From: Neobacillus sp. DY30
Lineage (GTDB): Bacteria > Bacillota > Bacilli > Bacillales > Cytobacillaceae
DNA length: 64,000 bases
Reading direction: 5' to 3'
Assembly (NCBI RefSeq): GCF_030123065.1
Contig: NZ_CP126093.1
Coordinates: 4,284,001-4,348,000, forward strand
Below are positions 48,307 through 56,274 of the stretch, in pieces (position 1 is the first letter of the stretch; the number at the start of each line of letters is the position of its first letter). Both the position numbers and the translations under genes were made by a program. Under the pieces are notes generated by a model, which worked only from the letters and a program-made list of their open reading frames with translations, was not told the origin of the DNA and did not search any database.

Positions 48307-49584
48307 TTAAATCCAGCCTCTGAATCGGCTTGCTTCTGCCATTTTGCGAACACCGACCATGTAAGCCGCAAGGCGCATATCTACACGTCTAGTTTGTGCT
48401 GTTTCATAAATATTGTTAAATGATTTTACCATTACTTTTTCGAGTTTTTCTTCTACTTCTTCTTCAGACCAGTAATAACCTTGGTTATTCTGAACCCATT
48501 CGAAATAGGAAACAGTAACGCCGCCGGCAGACGCAAGTACATCCGGAACCAACAACACACCACGTTCTGTCAGTATTTCGGTTGCCTCTAGTGTGGTTGG
48601 TCCATTTGCAGCCTCGACAACAATTCCCGCCCGAATATTATGAGCATTATCAGCTGTGATTTGATTTTCTATCGCAGCAGGTACGAGAATGTCGCACTCA
48701 AGTTCTAGCAATTCCTTATTCGAGATTGTATTATTAAATAATTTTGTAACGGTACCAAAACTATCACGACGGTCTAAGAGATAATCAATATCAAGTCCTT
48801 CCGGATCATATAAGGCCCCATAAGCATCGGAAATACCAACAACCTTAGCTCCTGCGTCATGCATGAATTTCGATAAATAGCTACCCGCATTACCAAAACC
48901 TTGAATAACAACCCTGGCACCCTCAATTTGGATTCCTTTTCTTTTCGCTGCTTCACGAATACAAATGGTTACACCTTTAGCCGTAGCAGATTCACGCCCA
49001 TGAGAGCCTCCTAACACAAGCGGTTTACCAGTAATAAATCCTGGAGAATTAAATTCATCAATCCGGCTATATTCATCCATCATCCATGCCATAATTTGCG
49101 AATTTGTAAAAACATCCGGCGCAGGAATATCTTTCGTAGGACCAACAATTTGACTAATTGCTCGTACATATCCACGGCTTAGTCTTTCTAATTCTCTAAA
49201 TGACATATCACGCGGATCACAAATAATCCCGCCTTTTCCACCGCCATATGGAAGGTCAACAATTCCACACTTTAAGCTCATCCAAATAGAAAGGGCTTTT
49301 ACTTCTGTCTCGGTTACATTTGGATGAAACCTAATCCCACCCTTTGTCGGGCCGACTGCGTCATTGTGCTGCGCACGGTAGCCAGTAAATATTTTTACTG
49401 AGCCGTCATCCATTCTTATTGGAATTTTTACTGTCATCATACGTAAGGGCTCTTTTAAGAGCTCATATACTTCTTCAGGATAACCTAACTTTTCAAGAGC
49501 TTTATGTATAACCGTCTGTGTTGAAGTTAGTACATTATCTTCTTCCTCTTGACTAGTATTTTCATTCCTTTTTTCGGCTGCCAT
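48307..49584 (-). CDS. gudB: NAD-specific glutamate dehydrogenase
   Basis: A 425-residue GudB/RocG enzyme that deaminates glutamate to 2-oxoglutarate. Motifs are GPTKGGIRFHP, PYGGGKGGI (catalytic Lys) and GFGNAGSY (NAD). The segment TETEVKALSIWM carries a single VKA, unlike the laboratory B. subtilis gudB allele that has a three-codon duplication here and is inactive, so this copy should be active. Next to ypdA as in B. subtilis. Confidence 0.96.
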   Translation of the reverse strand: MAAEKRNENTSQEEEDNVLTSTQTVIHKALEKLGYPEEVYELLKEPLRMMTVKIPIRMDDGSVKIFTGYRAQHNDAVGPTKGGIRFHPNVTETEVKALSIWMSLKCGIVDLPYGGGKGGIICDPRDMSFRELERLSRGYVRAISQIVGPTKDIPAPDVFTNSQIMAWMMDEYSRIDEFNSPGFITGKPLVLGGSHGRESATAKGVTICIREAAKRKGIQIEGARVVIQGFGNAGSYLSKFMHDAGAKVVGISDAYGALYDPEGLDIDYLLDRRDSFGTVTKLFNNTISNKELLELECDILVPAAIENQITADNAHNIRAGIVVEAANGPTTLEATEILTERGVLLVPDVLASAGGVTVSYFEWVQNNQGYYWSEEEVEEKLEKVMVKSFNNIYETAQTRRVDMRLAAYMVGVRKMAEASRFRGWI

Positions 49585-49746
49585 CCTGTAAACCTCCTAG
49601 AAAATCACTTTACTAATGTTGTCGCTTTCAGACACAAGTATACACGTTTAAATGATTAATGCAAGATTAAAGATTGACTATTTACTGTTAAAAAGTCACT
49701 TAATGTAAACGCTGTCAAATATTTAAACAAGGAATTTTTGTAAAAC

Positions 49747-49767
49747 AAAAAGGAGCGGTGAACTCCT
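49747..49767 (-). terminator. Probable terminator of mecB
   Basis: AGGAG / CTCCT short stem with a seven-base loop and a TTTTTG tail on the minus strand, just after mecB. The 49585-49793 gap otherwise shows nothing I can support beyond a probable gudB promoter region. Confidence 0.55.
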
Positions 49768-49793
49768 ATTTATATTTACTCAAAGTATTGAAA

Positions 49794-50375
49794 TTATTTG
49801 AAATATTTTTTAATCGTTTCCACCGCTTTATCTTCAATAATTTTATTTCCATATTCTTCAAGTATATATGTGCTAAGAATTGATGGATTACCGTACTCGG
49901 ATAAAAATGCTGCAATTTTTTCCACTATAGAAGTATCAATGTTATTCATATTTAGATAATATCGATCGTTATAAGAATATAAACTGCCGCCCCTTACGTT
50001 TAGTGCAAACAGCCTATGCGACAGCGCGATAATATCTTCTAAACTTTCGAATTGATACAGCAGGTTTTCAAAACCATCAACCCTTACTTGCATCTCTACA
50101 AAGCCATCAAATAAGACTTCTTCGTCCTCAATATTATCGTCAACTGTTATAATCATAATCATTCCTTGAGCTTGTAAAGAGAAAATTTCAACTGCAACAG
50201 AACCCTGTATCTCAACATCAAATTCTTCACTTGCCTCCTCCAGCATGTCGTGGAAAAGTTGATGCCATTTTATAGAATCCTTCCAAATATCATCCTTGGA
50301 AAGTCCCCTTTCCAATAAATCATCAGAGGTTAAGAAAATTTTTATCTTATTAACCGTTAAGCGTTCTAAGCGCAT
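49794..50375 (-). CDS. mecB: MecA-family adaptor protein MecB (YpbH)
   Basis: A 193-residue MecA-family adaptor: N-terminal MRLERLTVNKIKIFLTSDDLLERG, a variable acidic linker, then C-terminal ClpC-binding domain (YQFESLEDIIALSHRL, AEYG-type SEYGNPS). It is expected to bring substrates to ClpC, as MecA and YpbH do. Preceding gudB as in B. subtilis ypbH order. Which targets it serves cannot be read. Confidence 0.92.
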   Translation of the reverse strand: MRLERLTVNKIKIFLTSDDLLERGLSKDDIWKDSIKWHQLFHDMLEEASEEFDVEIQGSVAVEIFSLQAQGMIMIITVDDNIEDEEVLFDGFVEMQVRVDGFENLLYQFESLEDIIALSHRLFALNVRGGSLYSYNDRYYLNMNNIDTSIVEKIAAFLSEYGNPSILSTYILEEYGNKIIEDKAVETIKKYFK

Positions 50376-50446
50376 GCTCTTTTTCCCCCTGCCGTGACAT
50401 AACTCTTATCCCTAGTGTATGTCGGCGGCTTAGGTTGGTGCTTTGT

Positions 50447-51358
50447 CTATAATACCATCTGCTGCATCAGCCATATATCCCATTGATCAATGGTTTGTCC
50501 GAAAATAAAGGATGAGTATTGTTCTTTATCGGAAGATTTCATCGTATTTATAGCCTGTCCTACAAGTCCAATGGTAATATCCTGATATTTTATTGATAGA
50601 TGCTTTACCAGTAAAAGTGCTTCTTTTAGTTCTTCCCGGACTTCACAGCAAATGATGACCAAATCAGGATGGATCATGTCTATTATTTGATCATTCTCCA
50701 CATCTGAACTATATTTGCCTGTATTTATTACTTGGATACCTCTTTTTTTTAAATAAAAAATAAACATTAGCAGTTCAATATTATCCTCATCTTCCTGCCA
50801 GTGGATACATAAGGCTTTTATCTGACGAGCAGGAGAAGGTAAACCGTGAATAATGATTGTAATCCTGGCTTTTATGAGCGCTAAGGAAAAATACTTCTGT
50901 GCCGATATAATTTTCCCCGTACGGTAAGAATCTTCAATTCTCTTTAGTATCTGAGTAAAAATATCAATGATAACCTTTTCCATTGAAAAGATACAAAACA
51001 TTGTATTAATAATATCGTTTATCCTCTCGTACTCAAAGTGGATTAGGGCTTCATATAGCGAGTCTGCTAAATCGATTACGGGACTTTCCTGCTTCAGCTT
51101 TATTTCCTCCAAATTCATTGGAAACTGATTTTGCCCCATTAAAGAGACAGCCTGACTGATGGTAAATCCCTGATTAACCTTCTGTATTAACCACTTTAGT
51201 ATTTTGATATGCGCTTCAGTATATAATCGATGTCCTGCCTCATTTCTAACTGGAGCAATCATTTGGTATCTTCTTTCCCATGCTCTTAACGTTCCTGGCT
51301 GTATTCCCAGCATTAGAGCAGCTGCTTTAATATTATATTTACCTTCTTGGTCTGACAT
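50447..51358 (-). CDS. MerR-family regulator with a B12-binding-like C-terminal domain
   Basis: A 303-residue protein. An N-terminal MerR-type winged HTH (YNIKAAALMLGIQPGTLRAWERRYQM) is followed by helical linker (~80-170) and a Rossmann-like C-terminal half resembling cobalamin-binding sensors of the CarH/LitR type. The DxHxxG cobalamin loop is absent (HWQEDEDN in its place), so light or B12 sensing is unlikely. ATG 51358 follows GGAGG. It is not in B. subtilis at this place; targets unknown. Confidence 0.8.
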   Translation of the reverse strand: MSDQEGKYNIKAAALMLGIQPGTLRAWERRYQMIAPVRNEAGHRLYTEAHIKILKWLIQKVNQGFTISQAVSLMGQNQFPMNLEEIKLKQESPVIDLADSLYEALIHFEYERINDIINTMFCIFSMEKVIIDIFTQILKRIEDSYRTGKIISAQKYFSLALIKARITIIIHGLPSPARQIKALCIHWQEDEDNIELLMFIFYLKKRGIQVINTGKYSSDVENDQIIDMIHPDLVIICCEVREELKEALLLVKHLSIKYQDITIGLVGQAINTMKSSDKEQYSSFIFGQTIDQWDIWLMQQMVL

Positions 51359-51397
51359 CCTAATTCCTCCGATAGTTAACAAAATTCTTTTTAAAAA

Positions 51398-52168
51398 TTA
51401 ACTACCCTTTTTTATCGTAATTAGATGACACTGTGCAGGTGCACCAAGTCTTAGCGGAACCCCTGTAGTACCGTACCCATTACTAATTAATAATGTTGTA
51501 TGTTCTAATTTTTCGACTTTCCCTTTTTTAAATGGACTGTAACCTAAAATATGTATTTGTCCTCCATGTGTATGACCACTCAACACAAGACGAATATTAT
51601 GTTCGGGCAATATCTTATCCGTTATATCTGGGTAGTGACTTGCCAATATTTTAAAACTTTTATCCTCCGCATCCAGCAAAGCCAAATCTAATCTGTCTCG
51701 ACCTTGACCTACTTCATCCACACCAAGCAAAGATAATTTGTCTCCACTTTTTGATTCAAAGATCGCAGCTGTATTATCTAAAACTTTTATTCCATAATCT
51801 AAAAGAATGGCGTCCAATTTACGAAAGTCCGTTTCATAATCATTATTGCCCCAAACAAAATATACTGGGCCTGCCTGTTTTAATTTCTCGAGATTTTTCT
51901 TAACCCGTTCAAAAGGCACCTTCTTTTCGGTTAAATCCCCTCCAATGATTACAATATCCGTTTTTCCTTTAACTGCCGTGATAATTTCATCATTAATAAT
52001 TCTCTTATGTATATCAGAAATAAAAAAAATTGACACCGACCCGAACGACTCGGGGAAATCTTCAAAGGTCATTTCATGAAGTACCACGTTATTTAATGTG
52101 GCCTCTTTCACCATATACACGATTAAAGCTATTCCCAAAATTAACAGTAAAACAAAAATAATAATCAT
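51398..52168 (-). CDS. ypbG: Membrane-anchored metallophosphoesterase YpbG
   Basis: A 256-residue calcineurin-like phosphoesterase. An N-terminal hydrophobic anchor (~20 residues) is followed by metal motifs FFISDIHKR, GGDLTEK, WGNNDYE, ASHYPD and LSGHTHGG. The GNHD motif reads GNND, a common variant. Membrane-bound phosphatases of this type include YkuE-like enzymes; substrate unknown. Position matches B. subtilis ypbG. Confidence 0.88.
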   Translation of the reverse strand: MIIIFVLLLILGIALIVYMVKEATLNNVVLHEMTFEDFPESFGSVSIFFISDIHKRIINDEIITAVKGKTDIVIIGGDLTEKKVPFERVKKNLEKLKQAGPVYFVWGNNDYETDFRKLDAILLDYGIKVLDNTAAIFESKSGDKLSLLGVDEVGQGRDRLDLALLDAEDKSFKILASHYPDITDKILPEHNIRLVLSGHTHGGQIHILGYSPFKKGKVEKLEHTTLLISNGYGTTGVPLRLGAPAQCHLITIKKGS

Positions 52169-52238
52169 CCATTTCCCCTTTTTCTTATTAAATATTCTAC
52201 GAAAATCATACCATAAAGAAAACGAAAACTAAAAAGAA

Positions 52239-52481
52239 CTAAAGCTTACTCCGTTTTTTCTTTTCATCCTTTAATGTCAGTCTGAGAATCTCTTGTAATA
52301 GTTGTAGACTTACGAATAACCCGAAGAAAAAAGCAAATGAAGCTGCAAAAAATTCCAATGGATATAAAATTGGTCCGACCCAAATATCAGAAAAATGAAA
52401 TGGAAAAGTGATTGGAAACCATTCAATAAATAAATATACACACAGAAAAATAAAAGATACTCTCCAGATTATCCTAAACAC
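52239..52481 (-). CDS. Small membrane protein of unknown function
   Basis: An 80-residue protein starting at GTG 52479-52481, six bases after GGGAGGG. Two hydrophobic helices (about residues 5-22 and 36-62), then a basic tail (KDEKKKRSKL). No family recognised; it is not YpbF, which lies at 54482. The ribosome site is inside the hairpin of the terminator at 52482-52515, which is unusual. The longer upstream frame runs through that hairpin and lacks a ribosome site. Confidence 0.6.
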   Translation of the reverse strand: MFRIIWRVSFIFLCVYLFIEWFPITFPFHFSDIWVGPILYPLEFFAASFAFFFGLFVSLQLLQEILRLTLKDEKKKRSKL

Positions 52482-52515
52482 AAAAATCCCTCCCATACAA
52501 TGTATGAGAAGGGAT
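52482..52515 (-). terminator. Terminator after the CBS/ACT gene, overlapping a ribosome site
   Basis: ATCCCTTCT-c-ATAC / GTATGGGAGGGAT hairpin followed by TTTTTG on the minus strand. Its 3' arm contains the GGGAGGG of the small gene at 52239-52481. Confidence 0.75.
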
Positions 52516-52539
52516 CTCAATTCTTTCCATTTTGATTTC

Positions 52540-53172
52540 CTAGTCTTCCTGGATACTTAAAATACGGAAGCCTTGCTCTTCCAGCTTCTTTGTAAACCGA
52601 TCAATATTATCATTCTTTTCAACCTTCATAACAATTCTTCGAACTAATTTATCAGTCTCATCAAACGTTACAAGTGAAATGATATGTTCATGGAAGTGAT
52701 GGGCAATTTCAGAAAGGCGGGCAATTCGGCCTTCTGTTTCTACCGATGTAAAGGCAATCCTTACCCCAGGACGATTTACACCGAAAGCGCTCTGAAAAGT
52801 GGAGAGTACATCTGAACGTGTCACAACCCCTAGGAATTTACGATTTTGATCAACGACAGCCAATAATGGAAAGTCTTTTAAATCAAGGAGTGTCTTTTCA
52901 AAAACTTCTTCGCCCAACAGGAACTTTTCTTGATGTGTAGCGATTTCTTTTACAGTAACGCTGCTTAAATATTCATCCTTCTGCTTTCCTGATAAAAAGT
53001 AGTTTTCATAAATATTGTAACGTGTAACGACTCCTAAATACTTTTCCCCTTGTAAGACGGGTACACCATCAATCTGATTGGTCTCTAATTGTTCTAACGC
53101 AGCACCCAATGTCGTATCTTCCTGTACCGTCACACATGCATGATTTGGAATCATCATATTTTTTACAAACAC
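52540..53172 (-). CDS. CBS-pair / ACT-domain protein, AcuB-like
   Basis: A 210-residue soluble protein: CBS domain 1 (MIPNHACVTVQED...IDGVPVLQGEKYLGVVT), CBS domain 2 (ATHQEKF...FPLLAVVDQNRKFLGVVTRSD), then an ACT-like domain (VRIAFTSVETEGRIARLSEIAHHFHEHIISL). The layout is that of AcuB-type proteins. CBS pairs usually sense adenylates; ligand and partner here are unknown. Divergent from cotJA. Confidence 0.85.
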   Translation of the reverse strand: MFVKNMMIPNHACVTVQEDTTLGAALEQLETNQIDGVPVLQGEKYLGVVTRYNIYENYFLSGKQKDEYLSSVTVKEIATHQEKFLLGEEVFEKTLLDLKDFPLLAVVDQNRKFLGVVTRSDVLSTFQSAFGVNRPGVRIAFTSVETEGRIARLSEIAHHFHEHIISLVTFDETDKLVRRIVMKVEKNDNIDRFTKKLEEQGFRILSIQED

Positions 53173-53255
53173 TTACCATCACCTCTATGGAAATATCCTA
53201 CATTCCTATTATACTTCAACAAAACATTGAAATATCCTTTTTATTTCAAGATTAA

Positions 53256-53285
53256 GTCATCAAACTGTATAAACTTCCATATTTA
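53256..53285 (+). promoter_or_regulatory. Candidate SigE promoter of cotJABC
   Basis: GTCATCAA, 14 bases, CATATTTA on the plus strand, about 30 bases before cotJA. This fits the mother-cell SigE pattern known for cotJ. Confidence 0.5.
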
Positions 53286-53314
53286 TTAATGATGTTTACT
53301 AAGGGAGGGAGACA

Positions 53315-53545
53315 ATGTTTACTCTTTATAAAACATATTGTCCAATCGTTAGTCCGTTTGACCCCTGTAAGCCGATTCTAGAAAAAACGTATTCTACTCC
53401 ACCAAATCTATATATCGGATTTCAACCGCCAAACCTTCCACAATTTACACCACATGAAGCACTAAGAGCAGGAACACTCTGGAAACCATTTTACGACCCC
53501 TATTACAACCCATTTGAGAAAGCTAAAGGGGGGCTTCCACGATGA
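53315..53545 (+). CDS. cotJA: Spore coat protein CotJA
   Basis: A 76-residue CotJA: Pro- and Tyr-rich, with YCPIVSPFDPCKP near the start and EALRAGTLWKPFYDPY later. No signal. GGGAGGG precedes the ATG. It ends four bases into cotJB. Part of the cotJABC coat operon, which B. subtilis has elsewhere. Confidence 0.93.
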   Translation: MFTLYKTYCPIVSPFDPCKPILEKTYSTPPNLYIGFQPPNLPQFTPHEALRAGTLWKPFYDPYYNPFEKAKGGLPR

Positions 53546-53802
53546 AACAAATCCCACCAGAATATTATCAAATAATGGAACAGCTACAAGCCGTTGATTT
53601 TGTTTTAGTTGAACTAACATTGTATCTAGATACACATCCTGATGACCTGGAAGCTATTAGGCAATTTAATCATTATGTAAAAGAAAGAAAGACCATCAAA
53701 AAAGCATTTGAAAGTCAATTTGGTCCACTAATGCAATATGGGCATAGCTACTCTGGACATCCATGGAATTGGAATGAGCCACCTTGGCCTTGGCAGGTTT
53801 AA
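53542..53802 (+). CDS. cotJB: Spore coat protein CotJB
   Basis: An 86-residue CotJB: MKQIPPEYYQIMEQLQAVDFVLVELTLYLDTHP, then a Trp-rich C-terminus (HPWNWNEPPWPWQ). The ATG overlaps the cotJA stop (ATGA). It is needed for assembly of the CotJ coat complex. Confidence 0.93.
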   Translation: MKQIPPEYYQIMEQLQAVDFVLVELTLYLDTHPDDLEAIRQFNHYVKERKTIKKAFESQFGPLMQYGHSYSGHPWNWNEPPWPWQV

Positions 53803-53878
53803 AAGAGGAAGCAGCTTGTTTAGTCGCTGAAGCTAGAAGGTTAGCTAATTTTATAAACTAAGGGAGGGAATAGTGTAA

Positions 53879-54448
53879 ATGTGGATATATGAAAAAAAGC
53901 TTCAATATCCGGTGCGTGTAAGTACTTGTAATCCAACATTAGCGAAATATTTGGTTGAGCAATATGGCGGGGCCGATGGCGAGCTTTCAGCTGCATTACG
54001 ATATTTAAATCAAAGATATTCCATACCTGATAAAGTAATTGGATTATTAACGGATATTGGTACAGAGGAATTTGCACATCTTGAAATGATTGCCACAATG
54101 ATATATAAACTTACAAAGGATGCAACACCAGAAATGATGAAAGCAGCCGGTTTAGGAGATCATTATGCCATTCATGATAATGCTCTATATTATGAAAATT
54201 CCTCAGGGGTTCCATGGACAGCTGCTTATATACAAGCAAAAGGTGATCCCATTGCCGACCTCTACGAAGATATTGCAGCTGAAGAAAAGGCAAGAGCTAC
54301 TTATCAATGGATTATTAATCTGAGCGATGACCCAGATTTAAATGATGGGTTACGGTTCCTTCGTGAACGCGAAATTATTCATTCACAACGTTTCATGGAA
54401 GCAGTAGAAATATTAAAAGAGGAACAAGGAAAGAAGAAGTTTTTTTAA
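53879..54448 (+). CDS. cotJC: Spore coat protein CotJC, manganese-catalase-like
   Basis: A 189-residue CotJC of the Mn-catalase family. Four-helix-bundle metal ligands are visible as ELSAALRYLNQR, GTEEFAHLEMIATM (ExxH), DIAAEEKARATYQW (ExxxR variant) and REIIHSQRFMEAVE (ExxxH). A GGGAGGG site precedes the ATG at 53879. Likely coat-bound, perhaps protecting spores from peroxide. Confidence 0.95.
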   Translation: MWIYEKKLQYPVRVSTCNPTLAKYLVEQYGGADGELSAALRYLNQRYSIPDKVIGLLTDIGTEEFAHLEMIATMIYKLTKDATPEMMKAAGLGDHYAIHDNALYYENSSGVPWTAAYIQAKGDPIADLYEDIAAEEKARATYQWIINLSDDPDLNDGLRFLREREIIHSQRFMEAVEILKEEQGKKKFF

Positions 54449-54458
54449 AATCGGCCGA

Positions 54459-54492
54459 AAGAAGCAGTTTAAGGCTGCTTCTTATTTTTTTT
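54459..54492. terminator. Terminator of cotJC
   Basis: AAGAAGCAG / CTGCTTCTT stem with an ATTTTTTTT tail on the plus strand. It overlaps the stop of the convergent ypbF. Confidence 0.8.
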
Positions 54493-54937
54493 CGTGATAA
54501 AGATTAATGTCATAGTTTTTTTTCATTACCTCAAAATCAAGATGGCGATTTTTCCAATGCTCTTCTTTTTTCCAAAGATCCTTGCTGCGATTTACTATTT
54601 CGCACCTTAATTCCTGATATTCTTTCTCCTTTTTATCTTTCTGCTGTCTTAGAACATTCATTGCTCCATATAGGATTACTGTAATTGCCAATAAACCGAT
54701 ATTCATGGCATCACTAACAGAAGCTGAGAACATTGCAAAGAAAGAATAGGAGTATTGTTTGGCAATCATAAAATAGAAATAACTAAAAAACAGAAAGGCA
54801 AAAAGCAGCATAGAATAGATCGTTAAATAATGCCATCTTTTGGCTGCATCAAACTTAATTTTCCTTTTACGTACGTTTTCGAGCATTTGTTTTGTTGCTT
54901 CATCAGTGTGCTCGAGTGAACGAATTGGTTTATCCAT
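54482..54937 (-). CDS. ypbF: YpbF, DUF2663 membrane protein
   Basis: A 151-residue protein starting MDKPIRSLEHTDEATKQML, with two hydrophobic helices (~45-65 and 80-100) and a long charged C-terminal helix. DUF2663 features and place beside ypbE identify YpbF. ATG 54937 follows GAGGTGG. Function unknown. Confidence 0.85.
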   Translation of the reverse strand: MDKPIRSLEHTDEATKQMLENVRKRKIKFDAAKRWHYLTIYSMLLFAFLFFSYFYFMIAKQYSYSFFAMFSASVSDAMNIGLLAITVILYGAMNVLRQQKDKKEKEYQELRCEIVNRSKDLWKKEEHWKNRHLDFEVMKKNYDINLYHEKK

Positions 54938-54997
54938 ACTATTAACCACCTCAGTACCATAGATATGAACTTGTCCGATAAATTATGAAAAATAACA

Positions 54998-55025
54998 TAA
55001 AAAACCGATCAAAATATTGATCGGC
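54998..55025 (-). terminator. Terminator of the ypbB-ypbE run
   Basis: CCGATCAA / TTGATCGG stem with a TTTTTTAT tail, right at the ypbE stop. Confidence 0.8.
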
Positions 55026-55672
55026 TAGTTTTTTAGTGGAATTTTTAATACCTGACCCAAATATATTTCATTCCCTGAAAGATTATTGGCTTTGCGGATG
55101 ATATCTTCTCCAGCTTTTGAATGATAATATTTTAAGGAGATACGATAAAGATTTTCTCCTGTTTTAACTTTATGATAAATCACTTGAGGTGCAGGTTCAG
55201 CATTTTTATCAGTGCCTTGTCCGGCAATGGCAGTAGGTTTAGAAGCTGGGCTTTCAATTGGGGTATCCTGGATGACAGGCTTTTGAACTTCAATTGCCTC
55301 AAGATTCTCCTCTGCTGGAGTATCTACTTTTTCCTCTTCTTTGGTTTCAATGGTACTTTCCGTTTCAGTTTTTTCAAAGTTAATGACTTCATATCCAGAA
55401 GTGTCACCGTTGACTTTTTCAGCCTTGTTGCCTTTTTCCTCCTCAAGATACGAATATGCACTAAAAATAACGATAGGAAGAAGAATAAAAAATAATACCA
55501 AGATTCGAATAATCGGATACTTTATTTTTAATTTCGTTTTCTTTCTTTTTTCTCTATGAATTTGCTCTCTAGGAGGCAATTGATCACGAACCTCGGTTTG
55601 TTCTTCATTAATTTTTTCAATTCGGCGTTTTAGCCGTTCCGCCTGGCTTCTAAAAGGTTCTTCTTTATTCAT
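55025..55672 (-). CDS. ypbE: YpbE, LysM-domain membrane protein
   Basis: A 215-residue protein: charged cytoplasmic N-terminus (~50 residues), one membrane helix (IIRILVLFFILLPIVIFSAYS), an acidic extracytoplasmic linker, then a C-terminal LysM (YHKVKTGENLYRISLKYYHSKAGEDIIRKANNL). It should bind peptidoglycan from the membrane. It overlaps the ypbD stop by four bases. Confidence 0.9.
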   Translation of the reverse strand: MNKEEPFRSQAERLKRRIEKINEEQTEVRDQLPPREQIHREKRKKTKLKIKYPIIRILVLFFILLPIVIFSAYSYLEEEKGNKAEKVNGDTSGYEVINFEKTETESTIETKEEEKVDTPAEENLEAIEVQKPVIQDTPIESPASKPTAIAGQGTDKNAEPAPQVIYHKVKTGENLYRISLKYYHSKAGEDIIRKANNLSGNEIYLGQVLKIPLKN

Positions 55673-56274
55673 GAAGCAGCCCCCTCCTGTTCATCGGCAT
55701 CTATGGTGTATTTATACTTAATATAAAGCCCCAATAAAAAATCAATTGTAAAATGCATGATAATTGTAATGGCTAAATTGTTACTCCATTCATATACGGA
55801 GCCGATAATAAAACTTAGAATGACAATATTAGAAAATAAAAACCAATTAAAAAGGTATCGATAATGTATAATGGCAAAAATAATACTTGCTAGAACTAAT
55901 CCAAGCTTTGTTTGGATGATACCACGGAAAAGTAATTCTTCACTGAATGCTACAAATGCTGCAATCCAAGCTATGTGAATAACACTTCTATTTTTAAATA
56001 TTCTTACGTTTAAACCTCCATCGTCATAAAAAGACTTCGGCAACACCTTCATTAAGATAATATCAATAATGACTACAGCTGTACCGGCTGGAACGCCAAT
56101 CAACCATATTCTTACATCATAAATGTCAATTGTGTTCAAATATGAAAAATGATCGAATAAAAGAATGCCTAAGATAAAAGTAATCGCAAGCAGTATGATT
56201 TGCGTCATATATAAATGAGAGAGCAGCTCTCTGTCAGTTAAACCTTTTATTAGTTCTTTATATTTATTTTTCAT
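55669..56274 (-). CDS. ypbD: CPBP/CAAX-type intramembrane protease YpbD
   Basis: A 201-residue polytopic protein with about five or six helices. The CPBP signature [14 protein letters not shown] is near residue 112, followed by FAIIHYRY (FxxxH) and a later [11 protein letters not shown] (HxxxD/N). It may act in processing peptides or membrane proteins; substrate unknown. It overlaps recS by four bases and ypbE by four, so translation is coupled. Confidence 0.9.
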   Translation of the reverse strand: MKNKYKELIKGLTDRELLSHLYMTQIILLAITFILGILLFDHFSYLNTIDIYDVRIWLIGVPAGTAVVIIDIILMKVLPKSFYDDGGLNVRIFKNRSVIHIAWIAAFVAFSEELLFRGIIQTKLGLVLASIIFAIIHYRYLFNWFLFSNIVILSFIIGSVYEWSNNLAITIIMHFTIDFLLGLYIKYKYTIDADEQEGAAS

